Source: Pseudomonadota bacterium
Lineage (GTDB): Bacteria; Desulfobacterota; Desulfobulbia; Desulfobulbales; Desulfocapsaceae
Length of the DNA: 57,329 nt
Reading direction: 5' to 3'
Assembly: GCA_018820855.1 (NCBI GenBank)
Contig: JAHJNL010000044.1
Coordinates: forward strand, 78,808 to 136,136
The translations under genes and the position numbers were made by a program. The notes below the pieces were generated by a model. The model did not search any database. It saw only the letters and a list, made by a program, of their open reading frames with translations, and had not been told where the DNA came from. Positions within the stretch are counted from its first letter, which is position 1. Every line of letters begins with the position of its first letter. Positions 42,377 to 50,934 of the stretch are shown one piece after another.

Positions 42377-43231
42377 TTACAGTGCATTACGCAGTATCAT
42401 GCTCAATGACCGATAGATAAGCTTTGCTGCAAGGAAGTCGGGAGCTCGGTTGTGTTGCTGAGGCAACAGCTCCACAACATCAATGCCGATAACCCTTTTC
42501 TCCGTAGCCACCTGCCGGATAATCGAATTGAGCATGTACCAGTCAATGCCGCCGGGTTCTGGCGTACCGGTGGATGACATATAGGAAGGATCAAGGACAT
42601 CCAGGTCAATTGTGATATAGACAGTATCGCTCAATAAATCCAGTGCATCAACTGCTGCATTCATACCGTGCAAATGCAAATCACGGGCCAGAACCAAGCG
42701 GTCAGGGTTCACATTCTTCAGCTCTGTCTTGTCCATACTGCGGATACCTACCTGGACAGATTTGCACATTTCGTTGATTCTGGCCATGACGCAGGCGTGA
42801 TTATAGGGGCTGCCCTGGTAAGTGTCGCGCAGATCGGTATGGGCATCCAACTGCAGGACGCTCAAGTCGGGGTATTGTTCCAGGGCGGCCTGAACCAGAC
42901 CAACGGTAACCGAGTGTTCACCACCCAGGCCGACGACTAGTTTTTTGTCACGGAAAAGAGGGATGGCCTGCCGTCGCACCTCGGCAACCATCTCTTCCGG
43001 AGCCTCGGGGCATTCTACGGGATTAAGGGTGCAAATGCCGTGGCGGTATACCTCTGTCCCGGTTTCTATATCGTACCACTCAAGATTTATGGAGGCCTCC
43101 AGCAATGCCTGGGGTCCACGGTCAGCTCCCTTCATCCAGGTTGAGGTGGCGTCGTAAGGTATGGGAAGTACAACAACCTTTGATTTTTCGTACCCTGTGT
43201 ATTTCTCAGGAATGTCGGTGAATTTAATCAA
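42377..43231 (-). CDS. speB: Agmatinase (agmatine ureohydrolase)
   Basis: 284 aa. Hydrolyses agmatine to putrescine and urea with a two-manganese centre. Metal ligands are in VGLGGEHSVTVG, LQLDAHTDLRD and YITIDLDVLDPSYMSST. TTG is the only start that fits and it has GAGG eight bases upstream. Together with SpeA it makes putrescine from arginine. LysW-like copy 4 lies just upstream on the same strand (64 bp), so the two may be cotranscribed. Confidence 0.92.
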   Translation of the reverse strand: MIKFTDIPEKYTGYEKSKVVVLPIPYDATSTWMKGADRGPQALLEASINLEWYDIETGTEVYRHGICTLNPVECPEAPEEMVAEVRRQAIPLFRDKKLVVGLGGEHSVTVGLVQAALEQYPDLSVLQLDAHTDLRDTYQGSPYNHACVMARINEMCKSVQVGIRSMDKTELKNVNPDRLVLARDLHLHGMNAAVDALDLLSDTVYITIDLDVLDPSYMSSTGTPEPGGIDWYMLNSIIRQVATEKRVIGIDVVELLPQQHNRAPDFLAAKLIYRSLSMILRNAL

Positions 43232-43295
43232 ATTTAATGCCTCTGTAACACCATGTTTTAATGCTCAACGTAAAAGTTTATCTTTTGGATTGCGC

Positions 43296-43556
43296 TCAAT
43301 CGTAGTCCTGGGCGTCGTCGTCGTCCTCGTAAAATAGATTGTCTGTATCCACGTATTCATCATCGTCCTCATACTCTTCTTCAAGGATAACCAAGCGAAC
43401 GGGATTGCGTGATTTGACAATATACTCAGCTCCACACTCGTCACAGCAGAGCATATCACCCCGGTCCACATAAAACGCCAGAGGAATATCACCCTCGCAG
43501 GCCTCACATGGAACAACCCTTTCTTCTTCTTCATATTGTTTGCTTCTCTTGCCCAT
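43296..43556 (-). CDS. LysW-like zinc-ribbon protein, copy 4 (long acidic tail)
   Basis: 86 aa. Knuckles VPCEACEGD and LCCDECGAEY, then SRNPVRLVILEEE. The tail is about 30 residues, almost all Asp, Glu and Tyr, ending DDDDAQDYD. This is the highest acidity of the group. GGAGGAA lies upstream of the ATG. It is the first gene of a putative unit with speB. The tail may mimic nucleic acid or carry a conjugated group; this is speculation. No sigma-54 promoter was found before this copy. Confidence 0.75.
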   Translation of the reverse strand: MGKRSKQYEEEERVVPCEACEGDIPLAFYVDRGDMLCCDECGAEYIVKSRNPVRLVILEEEYEDDDEYVDTDNLFYEDDDDAQDYD

Positions 43557-43718
43557 CTGGTGTTCCTCCGATTGATTCTAACATGCGGTTAATTTCAGCA
43601 GCTCTATTCATTTGTGCTGAAGGAATAATATCGATATCTTCTATGACTGTGTCGTTGATTTAGCAGATGACATTCTCTTCACTGTCAGTGTTTCCAGCCT
43701 GATATCTATAAAAAAGGA

Positions 43719-43859
43719 TTAATAATAGTGGATAACGCCTTGTACAGGACATACTGCAATATACCCCTCGTCACAGCAGGCGACATCACCCTGATTCAGA
43801 TAAAATTCCATGGTAATGTCAGCGCCACAGAAATAACACATCTTGCAGGATCCCCTCAT
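43719..43859 (-). CDS. LysW-like protein, copy 5, decayed (one zinc-knuckle Cys pair lost)
   Basis: 46 aa from the ATG at 43859 (GGAGACAAG upstream); the in-frame ATG at 43904 is too close to the inferred transcription start. First knuckle CYFCGAD is intact, as is FYLNQGDVACCDE. Nucleotide alignment with copy 4 shows a 9-base in-frame deletion right after that (TGT-GGA-GCT missing), which removes one zinc-ligand Cys, then GYIAVCPVQGVIHYY where copy 4 has the PVRLV segment. A sigma-54 promoter is intact. It is either a decaying paralogue or a variant with a different metal site. Confidence 0.5.
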   Translation of the reverse strand: MRGSCKMCYFCGADITMEFYLNQGDVACCDEGYIAVCPVQGVIHYY

Positions 43860-43921
43860 CTTGTCTCCGATAAACAGCTGGTCGGCTAATAGGGCATGCT
43901 GCAATGCGTTGTCTGCCTCAT

Positions 43922-43937
43922 AGCATTTGTCGTGCCA
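43922..43937 (-). promoter_or_regulatory. Sigma-54 promoter of LysW-like copy 5
   Basis: Minus-strand TGGCACGACAAATGCT (43937 to 43922). The -24 element TGGCACG is perfect and GG-N10-GC spacing is exact. Expected start near 43911, about 52 bases before the ATG at 43859. Confidence 0.75.
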
Positions 43938-44069
43938 GGATTTCGATATGATTTATGTTGTTTAGTTTCAGTTTGTTATGTGGATAATGTGAGGCTCTGG
44001 ATTAGGGACGTTGTGGAATATGGATTGCTGAAAAAGAAAGAGTGAGACTGTAAAAGGGCCTGGAGAAGA

Positions 44070-45518
44070 CTATTGCAGCGGTATTTCAGTTTTAGTTCCG
44101 ATCGGAACTTGTCTTTCCGAATGACGGTAATCTTCCTTGCGTAACCCGTAGATGCGCATTTTGTTATACAGGGCACGGGCACTGAGTCCGGCAAAGCGCG
44201 CCGATTCACCAATGCGGCCGCGGGTGTACTTCAGCAGTTGGATAAGGTATTGCCGTTCGGCAGACTGAATTTGCATCGATTTGTAAGCTTTCAGGGTAAT
44301 GCCTGGTTGAAAGGCCCACTCACCAGATCTTTCCTGCATTACAAGTTGAGGGAGTGGCAGATGGGGGACATGGATAAGCTCTGGGCCGATTTCCTCACTG
44401 TCTGCCATCAGGAGAGCCCGTTCAATAACATTCTGCAGTTCTCTGACATTTCCGGGCCAAGGTGCCTCAGAGAGAAGTCGCATGGCAGCATGACTGATGG
44501 TCTTGACATAATCACGATGCTGCGGTTTTTTCCTGTTGAGAAAATGTGTTGCCAAAAGAGGAAGATCTTCCCGGCGTCTTCTCAGGGGTGGTATGTGCAC
44601 CGGAAAAACAGCCAATCGATAATAGAGATCCGAGCGCAGACGACCGGATTCAAGAAGCTCGGTCGGGTCGGTATTAGTGGCGGCAATCAGGCGGAAATCC
44701 GTGTGTATCTCTTTGTTGCCCCCAAGACGTTGCAATGATTTCTCCTGTAACACACGGAGCAGGCGTACCTGCATGGCCTCGGACATGGATTCCAGTTCGT
44801 CAAGGAAGAGGGTTCCGCCTGAGGCATGCTCGATTTTTCCGATACGCTGAAAAAGTGCCCCGGAAAATGCGCCCTTTTCGTGGCCGAAAAGCTCACTCTC
44901 GAGAAGTGAATCAGGGAGGGCACCGCAATTAAAGGCCATGAACGGACCTTTGCTGCGTTTTGAAATGTTATGGATGATGCCTGCCACTACTTCTTTGCCG
45001 GTACCTGTCTCGCCATTGAGAAGAACCGTGGAATCGGTGGGACCAATATCTTTGATCTGATCCACCACCTGTCCCATGAGTCCGTTACCGGTGACCAGTA
45101 CTTCGAGGCCGGGCGGATGCCGCATGTAACCCTGGAGAAAACGTGCCTTATCAGCTGCCTGCCGGGAACGGTAGGCTGAGACAAGATGTTTGAAAAGCTT
45201 TTCCTCATTCAGCTGTCTGTCAATCACTGTCACATGAGGATGGATTGCTGCCAATGATTTGTATCGTTTGGCAGTTGTTGCAGATACCATGAAAAATATC
45301 AGAGAGCCATCTCCTTCGTCACACAGTCTTGCAGGTTTTATCCCGGAATTATCCATGGCCTCTGTGTCGATGAGCAGGATGTCATGAAATCTTGACAGGG
45401 CTGTCGGGGCAAGAGGGGCCGGTGGCACAGCCTGAAATATCCGGCCACCGATACGGAAGATATTGACTCGAAACTGCTCACTGAGTTCAATTAAACTGTA
45501 GAAAAAAATATTGAGCAT
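44070..45518 (-). CDS. Sigma-54-dependent activator with highly divergent N-terminal domain (2)
   Basis: 482 aa from the ATG at 45518; the longer frame upstream has no ribosome-binding site. The N-terminal 130 residues are only faintly receiver-like (HDILLIDTEAM) with no acidic pair or conserved Lys. The AAA+ core has Walker A GETGTGKE (169-176). The sigma-54 contact loop reads GAFSGA (216-221) instead of GAFTGA. The arginine fingers and a Fis-type helix-turn-helix (GRIGESARFAGLSARALYNK) are present. The T-to-S change in the loop is rare and may alter activity. No kinase is linked. Confidence 0.9.
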   Translation of the reverse strand: MLNIFFYSLIELSEQFRVNIFRIGGRIFQAVPPAPLAPTALSRFHDILLIDTEAMDNSGIKPARLCDEGDGSLIFFMVSATTAKRYKSLAAIHPHVTVIDRQLNEEKLFKHLVSAYRSRQAADKARFLQGYMRHPPGLEVLVTGNGLMGQVVDQIKDIGPTDSTVLLNGETGTGKEVVAGIIHNISKRSKGPFMAFNCGALPDSLLESELFGHEKGAFSGALFQRIGKIEHASGGTLFLDELESMSEAMQVRLLRVLQEKSLQRLGGNKEIHTDFRLIAATNTDPTELLESGRLRSDLYYRLAVFPVHIPPLRRRREDLPLLATHFLNRKKPQHRDYVKTISHAAMRLLSEAPWPGNVRELQNVIERALLMADSEEIGPELIHVPHLPLPQLVMQERSGEWAFQPGITLKAYKSMQIQSAERQYLIQLLKYTRGRIGESARFAGLSARALYNKMRIYGLRKEDYRHSERQVPIGTKTEIPLQ

Positions 45519-45742
45519 TTGTGTTCTGGTCTCCAAAAACAGTACTATCTTTTTCCATGAAAACCGACATTGAAACAGACCAATATGATAAAAAGCCTGA
45601 TACCACACTCCCGGTTGCTATGCACGATTATTTTGTCATTGTTGGTCACCATAAAAAACAGGGGGGAGCGTCTTGTGTCTAGACCGGTCTTGGCTGTTCT
45701 TATCTGGTTGTCAGATTGCTTGACAGACGTAGGGGGCCTCAG

Positions 45743-46879
45743 TTAGGAAAGCCTGGATTTGAAATCTTCATAGCCGAATGTTCTGATAATTTTTAGTTCA
45801 TCATGCCTGTACAGGGCAATGGACGGGAGACGAACACCATTGAAGGTGGTTGTTTTTACCATGGTGTAGTGCGCCATATCGGTAAACACCAACTTGTCGC
45901 CGATTGTCAGCGGTATGTCAAAGGAGTAATCTCCGATAACATCTCCTGCCAGGCAGCTTATGCCGCCAAGGCGGCAGGTATACGGTTTTTCTCCCGGTTC
46001 CCCTGCGCCAAGAATCACCGGTCGGTATGGCATCTCCAGGACATCGGGCAGATGGGTTGCCGCTGATGCATCCAGGATGGCGATATCCATACCGTTGTTG
46101 ACGACATCAAGGACTGTGGTAACGAATATTCCGGCATTAAGGGCAACTGCTTCACCTGGTTCAAGGTAGACGGTGACTCCGTACTTCTGCGCAAAGGCAT
46201 TGATCAGTCGACAGAGATGATCGACGTCATAGTCCGCGCGGGTAATGTGATGGCCACCACCGAAATTCACCCACTGCATGGCGTGGAGATATTCTCCGAA
46301 ATTTTTTTCAACTGCCTGCAGTGTGCGTTCCAGGGCAAAGGAGTCCTGTTCGCAGAGGGTGTGAAAATGGAGGCCTGAGATACCGGTCAGATCGACTCCG
46401 ACCAGATCTTTTTTGCAGATACCCAGGCGTGATCCGGGAGTGCATGGATCGTAAAGGGCTGTCTTGGTTTCTGAGTGTTCCGGATTGATGCGCAGGCCGT
46501 AGCGAATGGTAGCACTGTATTCGGCACAGAGGGACCTGAATCGTTGCCACTGGTTAATGGAGTTGAAAACCACGTGGTTGCTGAGCGGGAGTATCTGAGT
46601 GATGCTTTCCAGGCTGTATGCAGGTGAAAAGGTGTGGACTTCGCCGCCGAACTCTTCCCGGCCCAACAAGGCCTCGTCAATCGAGCTGGCACAGGTTCCG
46701 GCAAGCACCTTTTTCAGAAGAGGAAAAACACTGAACATGGCAAAACCCTTGAGGGCCAGCAGGATCTTTGCTCCGGTGCGCTGCTGTACCACATCAAGAA
46801 TTGCCAGATTCCGTTCAAGGGCATGCCAGTCAACAATAAAACAGGGTGACGGTACCTTGGTCAAATCAAGAGTGCTCAT
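45743..46879 (-). CDS. nspC: Carboxynorspermidine/carboxyspermidine decarboxylase
   Basis: 378 aa, PLP enzyme of the alanine-racemase fold that decarboxylates carboxyspermidine to spermidine in the pathway that uses aspartate semialdehyde instead of decarboxylated SAM. PLP-binding Lys lies in ILLALKGFAMFSV, the phosphate-binding part in WVNFGGGHHIT, and the C-terminal LGGISCLAGDVIGDY supplies the Cys/Asp of the second domain. The ATG at 46879 has AGGGCGAG; an upstream GTG at 46897 would overlap the previous stop codon by four bases (GTGA), so it is a second option. Transcribed with the next gene. Confidence 0.92.
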   Translation of the reverse strand: MSTLDLTKVPSPCFIVDWHALERNLAILDVVQQRTGAKILLALKGFAMFSVFPLLKKVLAGTCASSIDEALLGREEFGGEVHTFSPAYSLESITQILPLSNHVVFNSINQWQRFRSLCAEYSATIRYGLRINPEHSETKTALYDPCTPGSRLGICKKDLVGVDLTGISGLHFHTLCEQDSFALERTLQAVEKNFGEYLHAMQWVNFGGGHHITRADYDVDHLCRLINAFAQKYGVTVYLEPGEAVALNAGIFVTTVLDVVNNGMDIAILDASAATHLPDVLEMPYRPVILGAGEPGEKPYTCRLGGISCLAGDVIGDYSFDIPLTIGDKLVFTDMAHYTMVKTTTFNGVRLPSIALYRHDELKIIRTFGYEDFKSRLS

Positions 46880-46893
46880 CTCGCCCTGAACAA

Positions 46894-48093
46894 TCACAGC
46901 TTCATGTCCTCCAGGTCTCCGGCAAATTCCACCCAGGGCAGACCATGAAGGTTTAACTGCTCCATGAAAGGCTCCGGATCAAACTGCTCCATGTTAAAGA
47001 CCCCCTGACCCTGCCATTTGCCGGTCAGTATCATCATGGCCCCGATCATGGCCGGAACCCCGGTGGTATATGACACAGCCTGGGACCCCACTTCTTGGTA
47101 ACACTGTTCGTGGTCACAGATATTGTAAATGTAGCAGCTCTTCTCTTTGCCGTCCTTGATGCCGCTGATCAGGCAGCCGATGCAGGTGCGCCCTTTGGTC
47201 AGTGGGCCGAGAGACCCCGGATCAGGCAGGAGTGCCTTGAGAAACTGCAGGGGGACAATCTCCTGTCCCTGAAAGTTGATCGGTTCGATACTTGTCATAC
47301 CGATTCCCTCAAGCACTTTGAGATGGTTAAGGTAGTTGTCTGAAAAGGTCATCCAGAAGCGGCCCCGTTGAATCTCGGGGATGTGCTTTACCAGCGATTC
47401 CATCTCTTCATGATGGAGAAGGTATATTTTGCGTGGCCCGATGCCTTCAGGAAAGTCAAAGATTCTTGACTGGCTCAGCGGATCGGTCTCCTGCCACTGG
47501 CCATTCTCATAAAATTTGCCGCGCTGAGTTACTTCCCTGATATTGATTTCAGGATTGAAATTGGTAGCAAACGGCTGACCATGCTCACCGGCGTTGCAGT
47601 CGATTATATCCAGGGTTCGGATTTCGTCGAAACGGTTTTTCCTGGCCCATGCAGTAAAGACATTAGTTACCCCCGGGTCAAACCCAGACCCGAGCAGGGC
47701 CATAATCCCTTTCTCCTTGAAGCGGTCATGGTAGTCCCATTGCCATTTGTAACAGAATTTTGCCTCGTCCGGTGGCTCGTAGTTTGCAGTGTCGAGATAA
47801 TTCGTCCCTGTTTCCAGGCACGCATCCATGATGTGCAGATCCTGGTAAGGCAGCGCCACATTGATAACCAGATCCGCCTGAAAGTCATTGATGAGACTGA
47901 CCAGTTCCGGCACATTGTCGGCATCGACCTGCTCTGTCCTGATGGGCCGTTTGATCTGGGCGGCAATCTGTTCACACTTGGCAACGGTGCGGCTGGCCAG
48001 GCAGATATCGGTAAACACTTCAGGAACCTGAGCGCATTTGTGGGCAACAACCGAGCCGACTCCGCCGGCACCTATGATTAAAACACGTGACAT
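46894..48093 (-). CDS. Carboxynorspermidine/carboxyspermidine synthase (saccharopine-dehydrogenase-like)
   Basis: 399 aa NADPH-dependent enzyme that condenses putrescine (or diaminopropane) with aspartate semialdehyde to give carboxyspermidine. The Rossmann start VLIIGAGGVGSVVAHKCAQ is clear, followed by the fold shared with saccharopine dehydrogenase (LGSGFDPGVTNVFTAWA, TTGVPAMIGAMM). Its neighbours identify it as the polyamine enzyme and not lysine biosynthetic saccharopine dehydrogenase: decarboxylase downstream, speA upstream. Overlaps or abuts the decarboxylase start, so the pair is translationally coupled. Confidence 0.92.
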   Translation of the reverse strand: MSRVLIIGAGGVGSVVAHKCAQVPEVFTDICLASRTVAKCEQIAAQIKRPIRTEQVDADNVPELVSLINDFQADLVINVALPYQDLHIMDACLETGTNYLDTANYEPPDEAKFCYKWQWDYHDRFKEKGIMALLGSGFDPGVTNVFTAWARKNRFDEIRTLDIIDCNAGEHGQPFATNFNPEINIREVTQRGKFYENGQWQETDPLSQSRIFDFPEGIGPRKIYLLHHEEMESLVKHIPEIQRGRFWMTFSDNYLNHLKVLEGIGMTSIEPINFQGQEIVPLQFLKALLPDPGSLGPLTKGRTCIGCLISGIKDGKEKSCYIYNICDHEQCYQEVGSQAVSYTTGVPAMIGAMMILTGKWQGQGVFNMEQFDPEPFMEQLNLHGLPWVEFAGDLEDMKL

Positions 48094-48114
48094 TTTGTTC
48101 TCCCGGATTTTCGT

Positions 48115-50037
48115 CTATTCTTTTTCAAAGTAGGTATAGCCTTGCAATCCCTCGTTAAAATGACGAAGGATCTGTCTGCGTTCTTGCACGGTAATGAAGC
48201 CCTTACGGATGGAGTCTTCCGCAAAATCCTTCATCCGTTTTTTGATCGCCTTTATGTCGTACTCCACATAGTCGAGCACATCTGCCACTGAATCGCCTTC
48301 GAGTTCACGGACGAAATCATAGGAGCCGTCTTCGTGCACATGAATAGAGACCACATTGGTGTCACCAAAGAGGTTGTGCAGGTCACCTAGAGTTTCCTGG
48401 TATGCACCAACCAGAAAAACTCCCAGGTAGTAGTCTTCTCCCGCTTTCAGGTTGTGCAGATGGATTGTCTCCCTGGTATGAGGGTAAGCTGGAAATGTAT
48501 CAATTCTTCCATCACAGTCGCAGGTAATGTCGGCAATTATTGCGGTTCTGGGCGGATCTTCATTCAGACGATGTATGGGCATGACCGGAAAAAGCTGATC
48601 TATTGCCCATACATCAGGCATGGATTGGAACAGACTGAAATTCCCATAGTAGACATCTGCTATCAGCTTTTCGATTTCCGCTAATTCGCTGGGAGGATGC
48701 TCAAGTTCAGCCATTACCGCGGCAATCTTGAGAAGAATGTGCTTGAGCAGATCATCGGCTAGTGCTCGTTCCCGAAGTGTTATGTGGCCGTGTTTAAAAA
48801 GCTGCTGAGCTTGGCTCTTGTAGAAAAGGGTGTCATTGTAGCACTCCTGGAAGTCCTTGGCAGAGATCCTTGTATAGGTCTCCATGAGGTTGTCGAGCAG
48901 GTCATAGGTCGTCTTCGGCAACTCCTTGGGAATTGGGTTTGGAGTTGCCGTGGTAACATCCAGGATGTTGAAGAGAAGGACCGAATAATAGGCCACTGTG
49001 GCACGGCCGGATTCGGTTATGATTGTCGGATGATCAATATTAGCTTTGTCCAGCACAGATGCGATGGTCTCAACGATATCATAGCAATACTCCTCAACAG
49101 AATAATTGCGACTGGATGGATGATTTGTTTTGGAACCGTCGTAATCGACGGCAAGTCCGCCGCCTAGATCGAGGTGGCCCATTGCTGCGCCTTCTTTCAC
49201 CAGCTCCTCGTATATTCGGCACGCCTCCAGTACACCTGCACGAATATCCTGGATATTAGGAATCTGGGAGCCGATATGGTAATGCAGCAGTTGCAGGCAG
49301 TCGAGCTTGTCATCCTTTTTTAAGCGATCAATGACATCGATAACCTGACTCATGTTCAGACCGAAGACACTGGTTTCGCCTCCTGATTCCGCCCAGAGTC
49401 CGTCGGCTCGGGTGGACAGCTTTATGCGCAAGCCAAGGAGTGGGCGCACGCCAATCTTCTTGGCCCGCTTAAGGATCAGGTCAAGTTCGTCAGGCATTTC
49501 CAGAACAAAGAAACAGCGCAAACCCATTTTTGTTGCGTACAAGCCAAGATCAATGAACTCTTCATCCTTATAGCCATTGCAGACCAGGCAGGCTTCACGG
49601 TTCTTCAGCATGGAAATGGCAGCGATCAGTTCTGGCTTGCTGCCGGCTTCAAGACCATGGTTGTACTTTTCACCAAACTGGGTGATAGCCTCTATTACCT
49701 GCTCCTGCTGGTTGACCTTGATCGGAAAGACCCCCTTGAACACACCTTTATAGCCAATCTCTTCCATGACCTTGGCAAAGGTGGTATGCAGCCTTTTGAT
49801 CTGTGAACCGAGGATGTTCTCGATACGCAACAGAACAGGCATGGCCAGGCCGCGATCTTCAATGCCCCTGGCAACCTCATGAAGACTAACTCTTGGCCCG
49901 TTGTCCCCGCCTGAGGGAGTGATAACGACATCTCCGTTGGGATCTACTCCAAAATAGCCGGCACCCCATTTTTTGATACCGTACAGGTTTGCGGCATCAT
50001 CCACAGTCCAGTTTTTATTTTTACCGGTAATGCTCAT
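48115..50037 (-). CDS. speA: Biosynthetic arginine decarboxylase
   Basis: 640 aa, PLP-dependent enzyme that converts arginine to agmatine. The SpeA fold of the alanine-racemase type is seen: the PLP Lys is in VFPIKVNQQEQVIEA, substrate-loop and phosphate sites in LHYHIGSQIPNIQDI and HLDLGGGLAVDYDGSK, and the C-terminal ADITCDCDGRID gives the second-domain Cys. It is followed by the carboxynorspermidine synthase gene after 21 bp. The window thus has a complete arginine to agmatine to putrescine to spermidine route (speA, speB, then the carboxyspermidine pair). Confidence 0.96.
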   Translation of the reverse strand: MSITGKNKNWTVDDAANLYGIKKWGAGYFGVDPNGDVVITPSGGDNGPRVSLHEVARGIEDRGLAMPVLLRIENILGSQIKRLHTTFAKVMEEIGYKGVFKGVFPIKVNQQEQVIEAITQFGEKYNHGLEAGSKPELIAAISMLKNREACLVCNGYKDEEFIDLGLYATKMGLRCFFVLEMPDELDLILKRAKKIGVRPLLGLRIKLSTRADGLWAESGGETSVFGLNMSQVIDVIDRLKKDDKLDCLQLLHYHIGSQIPNIQDIRAGVLEACRIYEELVKEGAAMGHLDLGGGLAVDYDGSKTNHPSSRNYSVEEYCYDIVETIASVLDKANIDHPTIITESGRATVAYYSVLLFNILDVTTATPNPIPKELPKTTYDLLDNLMETYTRISAKDFQECYNDTLFYKSQAQQLFKHGHITLRERALADDLLKHILLKIAAVMAELEHPPSELAEIEKLIADVYYGNFSLFQSMPDVWAIDQLFPVMPIHRLNEDPPRTAIIADITCDCDGRIDTFPAYPHTRETIHLHNLKAGEDYYLGVFLVGAYQETLGDLHNLFGDTNVVSIHVHEDGSYDFVRELEGDSVADVLDYVEYDIKAIKKRMKDFAEDSIRKGFITVQERRQILRHFNEGLQGYTYFEKE

Positions 50038-50319
50038 TGTAAGGCCTTAGGTTGGTGTCATAGCTAATTGTTATATCTTCTCGTATGGTTTGGGCAGGGC
50101 TTCATACAATAAATAAATATTTGTTGCACCTGAAAACGATATTCGGCAACATATATCTCTGATATCTTGTCTGTAACGATTGTTTAATCATCTGTTTTCA
50201 GACATTTAATACAGCGTGTCAAGATTTTTCCCTTAAGAGGGAAAAAAAGATATGACCTTGTTGACCGGTGGGGATTACACTGGAGGTGCGCAGAGTTGTA
50301 CCGGTGAGTTCTCTCAGAG

Positions 50320-50934
50320 TTAAGGCTTGGACTTTATTCGCTCCGGCGAACCGCTATCATAATAACAGCTCCTGATAGACAGCATCTCGCGTTTTCCCTG
50401 AAGAACCGCCTGGATGGTATCCAGGGTTTCGTGTGAAAGAAACTTCAAAAGGGGTTGGTCCAACTGCAACAGTCTGGGAAAAGCGGCTGCAATCCTTGCG
50501 TCCCAGAGTTGCGCATAATGCAGGAGGTCGTCGGGGTAGACGACTGTTCGATTGCCATTCTCAGCTCGGGCTTCGAATGGCTCAATGATATTGAGATACC
50601 CATAATCGTCTGTTATCTCTTCACCTGTCATGATATCTCTGACGGCAATCTCGAAATTATAGGGGGTAAGGCAGCAGTTTGAATTGAAACTGTGGTTGAT
50701 GTAACGGCCGTTATCCCAGCAAAAGATATAGTTCCCTTTATTGTTACGGAATGAGTATTTTAACAGTATCTCCTGGTACTTCTGATCGTAGCGTGCCATT
50801 TCGGAAGGATCGATTTCTCTGTCAAGCTCGTCGAGAATCCAGGTGATTGTACCACTGGCAATAGGGCTGGTGGCAAACAGGCCATAACCTTTCTCTTCAT
50901 CTATATAGCGCACTTCTGTCTTGGGGTGGATCAT
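50320..50934 (-). CDS. SET-domain protein (putative protein lysine methyltransferase)
   Basis: 204 aa from the ATG at 50934, which overlaps the GNAT stop codon as ATGA, so translation is coupled. SET motifs: the first strand pair EKGYGLFATSPIASGTITW (15-33), INHSFNSN with NHS at 80-82 (SAM and catalytic pocket), and ITDDYGY (107-113) with the active-site Tyr. The SAM product is handled by ahcY elsewhere in the window. The C-terminal 90 residues are a helical tail without known function. It is the last gene of the ATP-grasp/GNAT/SET unit. The target is unknown. Confidence 0.88.
   Translation of the reverse strand: MIHPKTEVRYIDEEKGYGLFATSPIASGTITWILDELDREIDPSEMARYDQKYQEILLKYSFRNNKGNYIFCWDNGRYINHSFNSNCCLTPYNFEIAVRDIMTGEEITDDYGYLNIIEPFEARAENGNRTVVYPDDLLHYAQLWDARIAAAFPRLLQLDQPLLKFLSHETLDTIQAVLQGKREMLSIRSCYYDSGSPERIKSKP

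Noticed and set aside
50225-50246. Hairpin TTTTTCCCT-TAAG-AGGGAAAAA as a terminator
   Set aside because: Only about four GC pairs and no T-run after the stem on either strand; could still be a weak signal but cannot be supported.
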